The position numbers were made by a program, and so were the translations under genes. Shown piece by piece: positions 46,941-56,718 of a stretch of DNA of 64,000 nt. The stretch covers positions 1,277,309 through 1,341,308 of the forward strand of contig NZ_JACHZR010000001.1 in assembly GCF_014193695.1 (NCBI RefSeq), written 5' to 3'. This DNA comes from Rhizobium sp. BK316. Its GTDB lineage: Bacteria; Pseudomonadota; Alphaproteobacteria; Rhizobiales; Rhizobiaceae. Within the stretch, counting starts at the first letter, position 1. Every line of letters starts with the position of its first letter. The notes under the pieces were generated by a model. It was not told the DNA's origin. It ran no database searches and saw only the letters and a list, made by a program, of their open reading frames with translations.

Positions 46941-46952
46941 GTCCGGGGCGTG

Positions 46953-47654
46953 ATGGGTAATGCAAGTGAGGATGATGCGGAATGCGTCGTTTTGGTGCAT
47001 GGGCTTGCGCGCGGCAGCGGATCCCTTCGGCTTGTCGAGAAGGCGCTGGCACGGCGCGGATTCCTCGTCATCAACAACGAATATCCCTCAACGCGCGCGA
47101 CAATCTCCGAACTTGCAGGCTACGTCGGTGATGCTGTGGCGATGTGCGGGCAGAGACGCGTCAATTTCGTAACCCACTCCATGGGCGGAATTCTTGTTCG
47201 CTATTGGCTGACCCATCGGCGTCCGCCAAATCTCGGGCGGGTCGTCATGCTGGCGCCACCCAACAACGGATCCGAGATCGTGGATGTCTTCGGAGAGATG
47301 CTGCCATTTCATTGGATCAACGGCCCAGCCGGACGCGAGCTTGGAACCGGTCAGACGGCGTTGCCGAAGCTTCTGCCGCTTCCGGATTATCCCGTTGGCA
47401 TCATCGCGGGCGACATATCCGTCAATCCGCTTTTCAACTCCATCATCAAGAGGAGGAACGATGGAAAAGTGTCCGTGGCATCGACGAGATTGGAGGGTGC
47501 GACTGACCATCTGGTGCTACATACCACGCACACCTTCATGATGTTCAACCCGATCGTCATCGCCGAGATAGTCAATTTTGTCGAAAAAGGCGCGTTTCAA
47601 CACGGCCTGACAATGCAGGAGGCGAGCACGGCGCTCCTCGCGATGTTTCGATAA
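46953..47654 (+). CDS. Alpha/beta hydrolase, lipase-like
   Basis: A 233-residue alpha/beta hydrolase with the oxyanion segment '[13 protein letters not shown]' (HG at residues 16-17) and nucleophile elbow 'THSMGGILV' (S76); a candidate catalytic histidine is in 'TTHTFMMF'. It resembles small lipase/acetyltransferase-like hydrolases often called 'alpha/beta hydrolase' in proteobacteria. No signal peptide is seen. GTG 46,950 or ATG 46,953 can start it. It is probably cotranscribed with the RND pump, but a functional connection is not evident. Confidence 0.82.
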   Translation: MGNASEDDAECVVLVHGLARGSGSLRLVEKALARRGFLVINNEYPSTRATISELAGYVGDAVAMCGQRRVNFVTHSMGGILVRYWLTHRRPPNLGRVVMLAPPNNGSEIVDVFGEMLPFHWINGPAGRELGTGQTALPKLLPLPDYPVGIIAGDISVNPLFNSIIKRRNDGKVSVASTRLEGATDHLVLHTTHTFMMFNPIVIAEIVNFVEKGAFQHGLTMQEASTALLAMFR

Positions 47655-47689
47655 AGGACCTGGTGCCTCACCGCTGGCGCAGTCTCAGA

Positions 47690-48730
47690 TCAGACGCCGC
47701 CGGCTTCGCTACCGCGTCCCAAAAGTTCGGACACCCATCGGCTGGAAGGATGATGGCGGCAGAATGTCACCAGCGCGATCGAGATCGGTACGCCGATGAA
47801 CGCGCCGAAAATCCCCCAGAGATAACCCCAGGCAAAAACGGAAAGCAGCACGACGACTGGCGAAAGGGAGAGAGCGCTGCCGGATATGCGCGGTTCGATA
47901 TAGCTGCCAAGTGTGAACTGAATGAGGTTGAGCCCCAGGAAGATGGCAATCGCCGATTGCCAGTTATCAAGCTGAATGAGCGCAAAGGCGGTGGGAAGCA
48001 GCGTTGCCACGAGCGGACCGATGAAGGGTATGTAATTCAAAACGAAGGCAATCGCGCCCCATTCCTTTGCAAGTGGCAGCCCAAAGCTGCTGGTGAATAA
48101 CCAGATGAAAAGCCCCGTTGTGATGCTCATGATCGTCCGGATCCTCATGAAGCGTCGAAGCTTTTGCGCCGTTTCCCGGCTGCCGTCGAGCAGGAATTTT
48201 CTTGCCACCGGATTACGCATCGCCTTGATCCGGCTCTCAAAACCCTCGACCTCCATCAAGCCGAGAAGAAGGTAAGTGAGAGCGATCAGCCAAAAGCTGA
48301 ACGTGCTGTTGACGCGGCTCGTCACGGCCTGAACCACACGCATTGCCCAAGCGGCGCCGACATTGTCGGCCCAGAGCACATCAACGTCGATGCCGTGTCC
48401 CTCCAGCCACTGACGAAGCTCATCATAGTGTTGTTGAAAGCGAGCGGTATTGTCGATCATCCATCCGCCGACATGCCCGAAGGACCAGGTGGAGATCCAG
48501 CCGAACGCTAGAAGGGCCAGCATCATAACGGCCAATGTCACGAGAAGCGCGACGTATCGTGGAAGGAAGGTCTGCACGCGATGCTGGACCGGCCATAGAA
48601 GGGCGATCGCCAGGAGCGCTAATGCGAGCGGCGCAAGTACCGTTGCACCCGCCGGCAACATGGCGATCACGACAAGCACCGCAATGACGACCTGAGCCGA
48701 AGGAACTGCTCGATGTCGCCCTGCCCGCAT
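47690..48730 (-). CDS. AI-2E family transporter-like permease
   Basis: A 346-residue membrane protein of the AI-2E/PerM family: paired N-terminal helices, a soluble segment (~85-140), then 'GAIAFVLNYIPFIGPLVATLLPTAFALIQ' and 'GSYIEPRISGSALSLSPVVVLLSVFAWGYLWGIFGAFIGVPISIALV', which are diagnostic. Members export small molecules or act as Na+/H+ antiporters; the substrate cannot be assigned. It lies 178 bp downstream of arcA on the same strand and converges with the lipase gene. Confidence 0.9.
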   Translation of the reverse strand: MRAGRHRAVPSAQVVIAVLVVIAMLPAGATVLAPLALALLAIALLWPVQHRVQTFLPRYVALLVTLAVMMLALLAFGWISTWSFGHVGGWMIDNTARFQQHYDELRQWLEGHGIDVDVLWADNVGAAWAMRVVQAVTSRVNSTFSFWLIALTYLLLGLMEVEGFESRIKAMRNPVARKFLLDGSRETAQKLRRFMRIRTIMSITTGLFIWLFTSSFGLPLAKEWGAIAFVLNYIPFIGPLVATLLPTAFALIQLDNWQSAIAIFLGLNLIQFTLGSYIEPRISGSALSLSPVVVLLSVFAWGYLWGIFGAFIGVPISIALVTFCRHHPSSRWVSELLGRGSEAGGV

Positions 48731-48908
48731 TATTGCCCTCGCCTGGATAGGTCAGAGTGTGTTGTTGAAAATCCGGCCATCCTTCATGACGACCTTCAGA
48801 CTCTACTCGAGATTTCGATGAGTTTCAGGTCGTCGAGCGGATTGCCGCCGCGTCCCAAGCGACGGCAAGCAGGGCGCTATAAGGTGGGCCGACTTTTTCT
48901 TGCCACAA

Positions 48909-50153
48909 CTAATAGTCGATGGCGTCACGAGCGATAGGGCATGTCATGCAATGCCCGCCGCCTCGCCCACGCCCAAGCTCTGCGCCCGTGATCGTGATCA
49001 CCTCGATGCCTTGCTTGCGCAATAAGGTATTGGTGTAGGTATTGCGGTCGTAGGCGTAGACGACACCCGGCGAAGCGCAGACCAGATTGGCGCCGCTGTC
49101 CCATTGGGTTCGCTCGCGCATATAATCATTTCCGCCGGTCTCGACGACACGCATCGCCTTGAGTCCGAGCGCGTCGCGCACGGTCTCGACAAAGGAGCCC
49201 TTGTCCTTGTGAAGTTCGATGCCGCCATTGCCATCAGGGCGATAGGAAAAGGCTTCGATATTGTTGACGATATCGGGGTAGATCAACACGCAATCGCGGT
49301 CCGCAAAGGTGAAGACCGTGTCGAGATGCATGGCAGCGCGCAGTTTTGGCATGGCCGCGACGATGACGCGCTCGGCGGCGCCTTTCTCAAACAGCGCTGC
49401 CGCCACCTGGCTGATCGCCTGTCGCGACGTGCGCTCGCTCATGCCGATGAGGACGTTACCCCTACCGATCGGCATGACATCGCCGCCTTCTATCGTCGCA
49501 AGGCCCCAGTCCTTCGTTGGGTCGCCCCACCATACGTTGACCTTGCCGGCGAAATCCGGATGAAACCTGTAGATGGAGGTGGTGAGGATCGTCTCCTCGT
49601 GACGCGCCGGCCAGTAGAGTGCGTTCAATGTTACGCCGCCGTAGATCCAGCAGGTGGTGTCTCGGGTATAGAGCGTATTCGGCAGCGGCGGCAGCAGATA
49701 TTCGTTGACGCCGGCTGCATCGCGGATCAACGCCAGTTGCTCGCCCCCGATGGCTTCCGGAAATTCAAACGTCGACAGGCCGCCGATCAGCGTTTCGGCC
49801 AGATCCCGGTCGGAAAGCCCTTCCAGATAGGATCGAACTTCATTCAGAAGACCGAGACCAATCTGGTTGGCGACGACCTGGTTGTCCAGTATCCACTTCT
49901 TGGCCTCGGGGATCGCAACCGTCTCGGCAAGCAGATTATGCATCTCCACCACGTCGATACCGCGGTCGCGCATTTTGGTTATAAAGTCAAAGTGGTCGCG
50001 CTTGGCATTATCGACCCAAAGAACATCGTCGAAGAGAAGCGCGTCGCAATTTGTCGGCGTCAGACGCTGATGGGCACGGCCGGGCGCGCAAACCATGACT
50101 TTTCGCAATTGGCCGACTTCGGAATGCACGCCAAATGTGATTTCCTGTGTCAT
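48909..50153 (-). CDS. arcA: Arginine deiminase
   Basis: A 414-residue guanidino-group hydrolase converting arginine to citrulline and ammonia. Family blocks: '[28 protein letters not shown]', '[17 protein letters not shown]', '[18 protein letters not shown]', '[10 protein letters not shown]', 'MHLDTVFTF' and the C-terminal '[10 protein letters not shown]' with catalytic C402. It follows the first antiporter gene by 19 bp. Ornithine carbamoyltransferase (arcB) and carbamate kinase (arcC) are not in the window, so citrulline would be excreted or used elsewhere. Confidence 0.97.
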   Translation of the reverse strand: MTQEITFGVHSEVGQLRKVMVCAPGRAHQRLTPTNCDALLFDDVLWVDNAKRDHFDFITKMRDRGIDVVEMHNLLAETVAIPEAKKWILDNQVVANQIGLGLLNEVRSYLEGLSDRDLAETLIGGLSTFEFPEAIGGEQLALIRDAAGVNEYLLPPLPNTLYTRDTTCWIYGGVTLNALYWPARHEETILTTSIYRFHPDFAGKVNVWWGDPTKDWGLATIEGGDVMPIGRGNVLIGMSERTSRQAISQVAAALFEKGAAERVIVAAMPKLRAAMHLDTVFTFADRDCVLIYPDIVNNIEAFSYRPDGNGGIELHKDKGSFVETVRDALGLKAMRVVETGGNDYMRERTQWDSGANLVCASPGVVYAYDRNTYTNTLLRKQGIEVITITGAELGRGRGGGHCMTCPIARDAIDY

Positions 50154-50172
50154 CGATCTACTCCCTATGTCA

Positions 50173-51606
50173 TCAAGGCGTGATGGTGCCGCTGAGCAGG
50201 CCGTAAAATCCTACGAGTCCCGCAATCACGGTGACGGCGAAAACGATGAGTTCGATGCTGGTGAAAAGCGTCAGTTTCTGCTCGCGCCGCGCCCAGACGT
50301 AAAGGATGGTGCCCGGCACGAACAAAACGCTGACGAGCAGAACGTATTTGAGCCCGGCGGCGACGAACATGATGATCGTGTAAATGACGGCGATCCAGGC
50401 AAAGACCTGGTCGCGGCCGCGCTCCCCGGGTGTCTCCTCGTAGCCTTCGCCGCGGCGCGCGAGCAAAACGCCATAGCCTGCGACCAAAAGGTAGGGCAGA
50501 AGGGCCGTCACGCTGGTCATGTCGAGCATGAAGTTGAAAGCGTCGCGAGACCAGTAGGTCGAGATGACGAACAACGAGACGACGATATTCGTCAGCCACA
50601 ACGCGTTGGCCGGTACCCTATTGCTGTTTTGCGCCGCAAAAAGCCTCGGCATGTCCGCCGATTTGGCAGCGGCAAACAGCACTTCGGCGCAGATCAGCGA
50701 CCATGCGAGATAGGCGCCAAGGACCGAAACCAGCACGCCGATCGAAATGAATACCGCGCCCCAATGGCCGACGACCACTCCGAGGACGCCGGCAAGCGAA
50801 GGATTTTGGACTCCCGCGATCGTTGAGCGCGTCATCGCAGCATAGGGAAGCAAGGTGATCGCCACCATCAAACCGGTCACTCCGATGAAGCCCAGAATGG
50901 TCGCGGTACCGACATCGGCGCGGGTCTTGGCGAAGCGGGAATAGACGCTCGCTCCTTCGATCCCGATGAAGACGAAGACGGTAATGAGCATCGTGTCACG
51001 AACCTGCGCGACCAAAGATTTTTCCGGCATATCCACGCCGCCGAAGAAATTGGCGGAAAACTGCGCGTAATTGAACGCGAAGGCCATAACCAGGATGGCG
51101 ACGATGATCGGGACGATCTTGGCAATTGTCACGATCACATTGATGAATGCGGCTTGCTCGACGCCGCGCAGGATCATGAAATGGAAGGCCCATATCCCCA
51201 GGAGGGAAACGACAATGGCGATGATGGTGCTTCCGTCGCCAAAGATCGAAGGGAAGAACAGACCGAGCGTGGAGCCGATCAGGACCCAGTAAAAAACGTT
51301 GCCAAGGCAGCTGCCAAGCCAGTACCCGAAGGCGGAAAGGAAGCCCATATAATTTCCAAAGCCCTCTTTGGCATAGGCAAAAACACCAGAATCGATTTCC
51401 GGTTTTTTCTCCGCCAGGGCCTGAAACACGCGTGCAAGCATGTACATGCCAGTGCCGGCTATCAACCATGCTATGATCGCACCGAACGGACCGGTCGCCG
51501 TCCCGAAACGGCCGGGAAGATTGAATATGCCAGCGCCGACCATCGAACCGACGACCATCCCGGTCAGTGCGAAGAGGGATAATTTTTGCGTGGAAGCCGA
51601 AGCCAT
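50173..51606 (-). CDS. arcD: APC-family arginine/ornithine-type antiporter, copy 1
   Basis: A 477-residue basic amino-acid/polyamine antiporter of the APA family with about twelve to thirteen helices. Key segments are '[21 protein letters not shown]', '[32 protein letters not shown]' and '[23 protein letters not shown]'. It is directly upstream of arginine deiminase and probably exchanges arginine for ornithine or citrulline. A paralogue of the same family lies immediately upstream (51,912-53,342). This copy is called arcD by context; the substrate is inferred. Confidence 0.9.
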   Translation of the reverse strand: MASASTQKLSLFALTGMVVGSMVGAGIFNLPGRFGTATGPFGAIIAWLIAGTGMYMLARVFQALAEKKPEIDSGVFAYAKEGFGNYMGFLSAFGYWLGSCLGNVFYWVLIGSTLGLFFPSIFGDGSTIIAIVVSLLGIWAFHFMILRGVEQAAFINVIVTIAKIVPIIVAILVMAFAFNYAQFSANFFGGVDMPEKSLVAQVRDTMLITVFVFIGIEGASVYSRFAKTRADVGTATILGFIGVTGLMVAITLLPYAAMTRSTIAGVQNPSLAGVLGVVVGHWGAVFISIGVLVSVLGAYLAWSLICAEVLFAAAKSADMPRLFAAQNSNRVPANALWLTNIVVSLFVISTYWSRDAFNFMLDMTSVTALLPYLLVAGYGVLLARRGEGYEETPGERGRDQVFAWIAVIYTIIMFVAAGLKYVLLVSVLFVPGTILYVWARREQKLTLFTSIELIVFAVTVIAGLVGFYGLLSGTITP

Positions 51607-51911
51607 AATGCCCTCTCAGGAAGGTTGTTCGGACTTTTCGAAGATGTCATGCAGCAGGAATGTGCGTTTTAACCCACACTATAAAGTGCTTCCGTTCCGG
51701 CCGTGATCGCACAGAATCTCAGAACTATGCTTTGCGTCTAAAAGTGACGAAATTCACGAAGTTAGCGAACAAGGCGTTAAGGTGCGCGTTGACGGCAGCG
51801 ACTTGAGAAGCAGAAGACTGGTCGGCGTGAAGCCGGAAGGTTGGGGAAGCGCCGGTGGCGCGACATTTTCGCACAAATACGGCAACGGCACGGATCTGCG
51901 GTATGACTTGG
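51607..51911. other. 305-bp spacer between the two antiporter genes
   Basis: No gene is seen. It should hold the promoter of the arcD-arcA pair, read on the - strand, unless transcription runs through from the upstream antiporter. No FNR/ANR-type TTGAT-N4-ATCAA box was found by eye. Confidence 0.5.
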
Positions 51912-53342
51912 CTAGACGGAGATTCGACCGGTTGCGAGTGCGTAAATGGCAATCAGCGCGCCTATCGCCACAACGATGAACACCGGCGTTTCGGTCATCT
52001 TAAACACAGGACGCTTCTGCTCACGGCGCGCCATGAAGAACAGAATGGAACCGGGTCCGTAGATGGCGGCGGAAAGCAGGAGATGGGTGCCCCCTGCTGC
52101 GGCGATAAGGAAGGAAGTGTAGATGAGTGCCATTGCCGAACACACGAATTCGCGTCGTCGGCTTGCGGAATCCCGTTCGTAGGTCTCGCCGGTCAAAACA
52201 AGCTTGAAAGAATAGGCGGAGACGAGGAAATAGGGGATCAGAATCATCGAGCTGGTCAGTTCGATAGCGAGGTGAAGCGCATATTGCGCAAACAGCGACA
52301 GGATCAGGAAGACCTGCACCACGATGTTGGTCAACCACAGCGCATTTGACGGCACGCCGGCGCTGTTTTCACGCCTCAGAAATTCAGGCATCGTCCCATA
52401 TCTCGAAGCGGAAAACAGAATTTCCGCAGCAAGCAGAACCCAGGAGAGATAGGCCCCGCCGACCGAGATCATTAGCCCGGCGCTGACAAACAGGGTGCCC
52501 CAGGGGCCGACGACCGCCGACAGCACGCCTGCCATCGACGGATTGCGCAAATTCGCAAGATCGGCACGTGGCATGACGCCGTAGGAAAGGATCGTCACCA
52601 GGACGAGCAGACAAAGCACGCCCGCAAAACCCAGCAATGTCGCAATTCCGACATCAGAGCGATTGCGGGCATAGCGAGAGTAGACGCTTGCGCCTTCAAT
52701 GCCGACGAAAACGAATACCGTCACCAGCATCGTCGCGCGCACCTGCCCTGCGATGGCGCTGAACGTGACTGTCTCACCTCCCCAAAAATTGAGCGCGAAC
52801 ATGTCGGATTGAAAACCGTAAATGACAAATACGATGAAAAGGATGATCGGGATAATTTTGGCGTAGGTGACGATCGTATTGATCGATGCCGCGCCACGTA
52901 TACCACGCAAGATCAGGGCGTGAACGATCCACAGCAGCACCGAGGAGGTGGCGATGGCCAAAATGGTATTTCCATCGCCGAAGATCGGGAAGAACAGGCC
53001 AAGCGTCGACTTGATCAGCACAAAGTAGGAAACATTGCCAAGCAGCGCTGCGGACCAGTAACCGAGCGCGGACAGGAACCCCAGATAGTTGCCGAAACCC
53101 GCTTTCGCATAGGCGTAGATGCCGGCGTCCAAGTCTGGTTTGCGTTCTGACAACGTCTGGAAGACGAACGCGAGCATCAACATGCCGAGACCGGCGATCA
53201 TCCAGGCGATCGTTGCGCCGAATGGGCCTGTCGCGCGTCCGAAAGCTTGTGGAAGCGAAAAGATACCAGCGCCGACCATCGACCCCACGGACATCGCCGT
53301 CAGGGTCCACATCGAAAATTTGCCTTCGGAAGAGGAGCTCAT
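51912..53342 (-). CDS. APC-family arginine/ornithine-type antiporter, copy 2
   Basis: A 476-residue protein of the same APA subfamily as the gene at 50,173. It matches throughout: '[21 protein letters not shown]', 'YAYAKAGFGNYLGFLSALGYWSAALLGNVSYF', '[23 protein letters not shown]'. The two are clearly tandem paralogues that have diverged considerably. ATG 53,342 (MSSSSEGKF) is used instead of the upstream ATG 53,378 because it matches the N-terminus of copy 1. Substrate specificity may differ, e.g. arginine/ornithine versus arginine/agmatine or citrulline. Confidence 0.9.
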   Translation of the reverse strand: MSSSSEGKFSMWTLTAMSVGSMVGAGIFSLPQAFGRATGPFGATIAWMIAGLGMLMLAFVFQTLSERKPDLDAGIYAYAKAGFGNYLGFLSALGYWSAALLGNVSYFVLIKSTLGLFFPIFGDGNTILAIATSSVLLWIVHALILRGIRGAASINTIVTYAKIIPIILFIVFVIYGFQSDMFALNFWGGETVTFSAIAGQVRATMLVTVFVFVGIEGASVYSRYARNRSDVGIATLLGFAGVLCLLVLVTILSYGVMPRADLANLRNPSMAGVLSAVVGPWGTLFVSAGLMISVGGAYLSWVLLAAEILFSASRYGTMPEFLRRENSAGVPSNALWLTNIVVQVFLILSLFAQYALHLAIELTSSMILIPYFLVSAYSFKLVLTGETYERDSASRRREFVCSAMALIYTSFLIAAAGGTHLLLSAAIYGPGSILFFMARREQKRPVFKMTETPVFIVVAIGALIAIYALATGRISV

Positions 53343-53659
53343 GACAGACAATCCAGGTAGGCCTATTCTCCACGGCACGAACGGCCGTCCATCAACTTAC
53401 ATTACCTGATCCTCGACGCCCCGGTGATGGCATGGAATCTCATGCCTATGCTCTCCGTCCACCAAGCAGGCCGACTTCAGATCTGTTGGCATGGCGGCTG
53501 CAGATGCCCCTTCCGAGCCAGATCGCGCCGTCTGAAGGCGAGAAACCGGCGCTGCGACAGCAGGCAAATTCGACGGAACCGAATACGTTATAGGGCGATA
53601 GTAAAGCTGTCCCTGCCCGGCTAGATTGTGCTTTATAGTCGGTTATGCTAATAGACGAT
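53343..53659. promoter_or_regulatory. Divergent spacer between antiporter copy 2 and AraC gene
   Basis: This holds no recognisable gene. It must contain the - strand promoter of the antiporter and probably + strand sequence for the AraC gene. Short open frames here lack any domain. Confidence 0.5.
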
Positions 53660-53690
53660 CCGAAATCCGGCGTGCCCGAAATCCGGCGTG
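53660..53690 (+). repeat. Tandem 15-bp direct repeat upstream of AraC gene
   Basis: The sequence ccgaaatccggcgtg occurs at 53,660-53,674 and again, identical, at 53,676-53,690, separated by one base (period 16 bp). It lies 106 bp before the chosen AraC start and within the divergent spacer shared with antiporter copy 2. AraC/XylS proteins bind direct repeats, so this is a good candidate autoregulatory site; a recent slippage duplication is the alternative. Confidence 0.8.
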
Positions 53691-53795
53691 AGTGTCGTAA
53701 GAACGGCCGAACATCCAGTTGAATGCAAATTTTGGTTGGAGACCTTCGATGTCGAATTCCGCTTTTCAAAGCGCAGCTCGGTCTGCGCGCGTATC

Positions 53796-54938
53796 ATGAC
53801 AGTTTGCCAGATAGGGACGCAGCAGACAGCCTTTCACTCAGCGCGACTTGCGGCTGGAAGGAATGCGACGGAAAAACGCGCACTCGGACCGATTAACACG
53901 CCGCAGTCGTCAAATCTCTCTTCCTTTGAATTCGTAACGAGCGACGTACCGAGGATCCGCCAGTTCGAGGCGTGGCGCACGAATTTCGCCCCGATCGTTG
54001 ATCTCGGTTCCACGCATGACATGAGGAGGGGGTTCTTCGGCCAGCAGCTCACCTGGGACCTCGGCTGCTTCGTGTTTTCGCATGTCACGACGGATCCCCT
54101 GCAGTTCAGGAGCATAACACGTCACCACCGCTGGGAGCCGCTCGACCATTTCATCCTATCGGTTTTGCGTGCCGGAGAGGCGTATACGGAAACCCCCACA
54201 GGGACATTCCGTGGCACTGTCGGAGTCACGCAGGTCCACGCAATGGGTCGCAGTTTCCATGGCAGTCTGACGGCGAGTGAGATACTCATGTTGTTCGTCC
54301 CGCGGGATTTTTGCCCCCAAGTGACCCGGACCCTGGGTGCTGCGGAATTCACAACATTGGAAGGCGGCATGGCGCGGTTATTCCATGACTATATGGTGGG
54401 GCTCGCCAACCAGCTCCCGTTTGTCCAACAGGCCGATCTTCCCGCCTTGGTCGAGGCAACGCGAGCGATGGTACTCGCGTGCGCCTCTCCATCGGCCGAC
54501 AACGTCCAGACGGCAAGTCATCCGATTGCAGTAACACTACTCGACCGTGCGCAAAAGATCATACAATCGAGGCTGTTCGACCCGACCCTGGGACCTGAGA
54601 CGCTCGAACGAGAATTGGGAATTTCGCGCTCGCGTCTTTATCGCATGTTTGAGGCTTTTGGCGGCGTTAAGCACTATATCCAACATAGGCGTCTGCTCGA
54701 TGCACACGCAGCTTTGGCGAATCCGAGCGATCAACGCCGCATACTCGATTTGGCAGAGCAACGCTGCTTCAGTGACGGCACGGAATTCAGTCGCGCCTTC
54801 AAGCGGGAATTCGGCTATAGCCCGACGGACGTGCGGATCGGAAGAAGAAGCAATTTTCCTTGCCGACAGTCTCCGGGCCTTGAGGAAAGCGATCCCGCAA
54901 GCCGGCTTGGAACAATGCTGCGCAGGCTGCACGGCTGA
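53796..54938 (+). CDS. AraC-family regulator (AraC-binding-domain-2 type)
   Basis: A 380-residue regulator with a sensor domain (~30-240: 'FEFVTSDVPRIRQFEAWRTNFAPIVDL', 'DHFILSVLRAGEAYTETPTGTFRG') and a C-terminal AraC helix-turn-helix pair ('LGPETLERELGISRSRLYRMFEAFGGVKHYI', 'RILDLAEQRCFSDGTEFSRAFKREFGYSPTDVR'). The longer frame from GTG 53,688 would run through the tandem repeat, so ATG 53,796 is preferred. It is divergent from the antiporter/arginine deiminase genes and may control them; arginine regulators of the AraC family are known in Pseudomonas. Confidence 0.88.
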   Translation: MTVCQIGTQQTAFHSARLAAGRNATEKRALGPINTPQSSNLSSFEFVTSDVPRIRQFEAWRTNFAPIVDLGSTHDMRRGFFGQQLTWDLGCFVFSHVTTDPLQFRSITRHHRWEPLDHFILSVLRAGEAYTETPTGTFRGTVGVTQVHAMGRSFHGSLTASEILMLFVPRDFCPQVTRTLGAAEFTTLEGGMARLFHDYMVGLANQLPFVQQADLPALVEATRAMVLACASPSADNVQTASHPIAVTLLDRAQKIIQSRLFDPTLGPETLERELGISRSRLYRMFEAFGGVKHYIQHRRLLDAHAALANPSDQRRILDLAEQRCFSDGTEFSRAFKREFGYSPTDVRIGRRSNFPCRQSPGLEESDPASRLGTMLRRLHG

Positions 54939-54947
54939 ACCGCTGGC

Positions 54948-55137
54948 GCCGCCCGAGAGATGACGCGGATGGCGATCGGGATAGGGTTCTAGCGCGAGGA
55001 TCTTGGCGGCAGACTGCACCCGGCGGCCGATCTCCTCCTCGGCCCTGCCGCGCAGCTTCAGGGAAAACCCATATTCTCCGCCGCCGTCAGATGCGGATAG
55101 AGCGCATAGCTCCGGAACCCCATGGCAGTGTCCCGCA
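54948..55137 (-). pseudogene. Decayed sugar ABC ATPase fragment (MalK/UgpC type)
   Basis: On the - strand the sequence reads '[20 protein letters not shown]', then after one frameshift '[20 protein letters not shown]', then 'DRHPRHLSGG'. This matches the Q-loop to signature segment of MalK/UgpC ATPases ('[30 protein letters not shown]...LSGGQRQRVA'). The Q-loop glutamine is now arginine and one base is missing near 55,073. Homology stops just after LSGG, at the 3' end of the AraC gene, and Walker A is absent. It is a non-functional relic, probably of a sugar ABC operon. Confidence 0.85.
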
Positions 55138-55149
55138 CCTTCGACGCTC

Positions 55150-55166
55150 ACGCGCTAGTAGCGCGT
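55150..55166 (+). terminator. Hairpin with T-run after AraC gene
   Basis: A perfect 17-bp inverted repeat (acgcgctagtagcgcgt) forms a 7-bp stem with a 3-base loop and is followed by TTTT. It lies 212 bp downstream of the AraC stop and upstream of the sensor kinase. It could be a factor-independent terminator or, given the exact symmetry, a protein-binding site. Confidence 0.5.
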
Positions 55167-55335
55167 TTTGCACCAGCACACTTCAGGTTCCATCAAACGC
55201 AGCTTTCATGGAATCGCTCGTCTAGGCGCCGGTCAATGCTGTTTCACAGCTCGGCTTTGATGAGGCTTCACATTCGACGCTTGTTTCGAATAAAAACGGC
55301 AGGCTAGTCTCGCCGTTTCATGAGAGGCAATTACC

Positions 55336-56718
55336 TTGCAACTTCGCCATCAGATCCTTGCCCTTGCGGTTCTTCCACTTATGCTCGCGATCACCCTGAT
55401 CACGGCCTTCACGACATGGCAGTCCTCGAATCTGGCCCAGAGCAGCATCGAGGCTTTCGAACGCAACATGCTGAAGGCCAAAGAGAGCGAGCTTCTCAAC
55501 CTGACAAACCTTGCTCTGTCGGCGATCAAGGATGTCTACGACGCTGGGGGATCGGACGACGAGCAGGCAAAGGAACAGGTCAGGCAGATATTGACGTCCC
55601 TTGACTACGGGCAAGACGGGTATTTCTTCGTTTACGACTACGACGGCAATAACGTCGTTCATCCGCGCCAATCATTCAGGCCGGGCCGCAACTGGCTGGA
55701 CCTCACCGATCCTGACGGTGACCAGGTGATTGCGAACCTGATCTCCAAGGCGAAAGAAGGCGGAGGCCTTCACCAATATAAATGGGAGAAGCCTTCAAGC
55801 GGATCGATGGCCGACAAGCTGTCCTTTGCGGCCGGCCTCGACAAATGGCGTTGGATGATCGGTACCGGCGTTTATCTCGATGATGTCTTTGCCCAGACCG
55901 CTGCCGCCAAGGCGGATCTAAAGCAGAGCATCAGGCACACCTTTGTCGTCGTGACATTGATCGCCATTCCGTCGGTTCTGCTTGTCTTTGTAACTTGCAT
56001 GGGCATTACCCTTCATGAGCGCCGCATGGCCGATGGCAAACAGAAACTGCTGACGCAACGCATTATCGATACGCAGGAGGAGGAACGAGCGAGACTCGCG
56101 CGGGAACTGCACGATGGCGTGTCGCAAAACCTGGTCGGCGTCCGCTATGCCTTCGATCTCGCCTCTCGCAAGGTCAGAGCAAATACCGCCGACGCCGTTG
56201 CGGCGATCGATCGGGGGATCGACGCATTGAATGGAGCGATCAAGGAAGTCAGGGACCTGTCGCATGAATTGCGCCCACGTATTCTCGACGATCTCGGACT
56301 GACCGCCGCATTGACGTCGCTTGGCAATCGTTTTCAAGAGCGGACGGGCATCACCGTATCGGTGGAATCCTCAAGCCCCGACACGCTTAAACCCGAAGCC
56401 AATACGGCGCTCTACCGGATAGCGCAGGAGGCGCTCGCAAATGTTGAACGACATGCCGAAGCCTCTCAGGTCTCAATCAGGATCTGGAGTACGAAAGCCC
56501 GTGTACGCATGTTGATCGCGGATAATGGGATTGGGTTCGCCAGAAAACCAGCGAATGAAAGCCAGACCTACTCGGGTGGGCTCGGGCTTAGAAACATGCA
56601 GGAACGAATGGCGCATTTTCGGGGCATTTTGATCGTTCAGACCAATGAGCATGGTACGGCACTGACCGCCATGTTTCCCAAATCGGCCAATGCGACAACG
56701 CCAGCGAAAGCAGCATGA
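55336..56718 (+). CDS. Cache-domain sensor histidine kinase (NarL-type partner)
   Basis: A 460-residue kinase with TM1 (~8-30), a periplasmic single Cache domain ('LDYGQDGYFFVYDYDGNNVVHP', 'GLDKWRWMIGTGVYLDDV', residues ~35-195), TM2 (~202-224), HisKA_3 with phospho-acceptor H259 ('RLARELHDGVSQNLVGVRYA') and a HATPase ('DNGIGF', 'GGLGLRNMQERM'). The start is TTG 55,336 with a GAGAGG ribosome binding site. It overlaps its response regulator by 4 bp, and the TRAP genes follow, so the Cache domain probably senses the organic acid that the TRAP system imports. Confidence 0.92.
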   Translation: MQLRHQILALAVLPLMLAITLITAFTTWQSSNLAQSSIEAFERNMLKAKESELLNLTNLALSAIKDVYDAGGSDDEQAKEQVRQILTSLDYGQDGYFFVYDYDGNNVVHPRQSFRPGRNWLDLTDPDGDQVIANLISKAKEGGGLHQYKWEKPSSGSMADKLSFAAGLDKWRWMIGTGVYLDDVFAQTAAAKADLKQSIRHTFVVVTLIAIPSVLLVFVTCMGITLHERRMADGKQKLLTQRIIDTQEEERARLARELHDGVSQNLVGVRYAFDLASRKVRANTADAVAAIDRGIDALNGAIKEVRDLSHELRPRILDDLGLTAALTSLGNRFQERTGITVSVESSSPDTLKPEANTALYRIAQEALANVERHAEASQVSIRIWSTKARVRMLIADNGIGFARKPANESQTYSGGLGLRNMQERMAHFRGILIVQTNEHGTALTAMFPKSANATTPAKAA

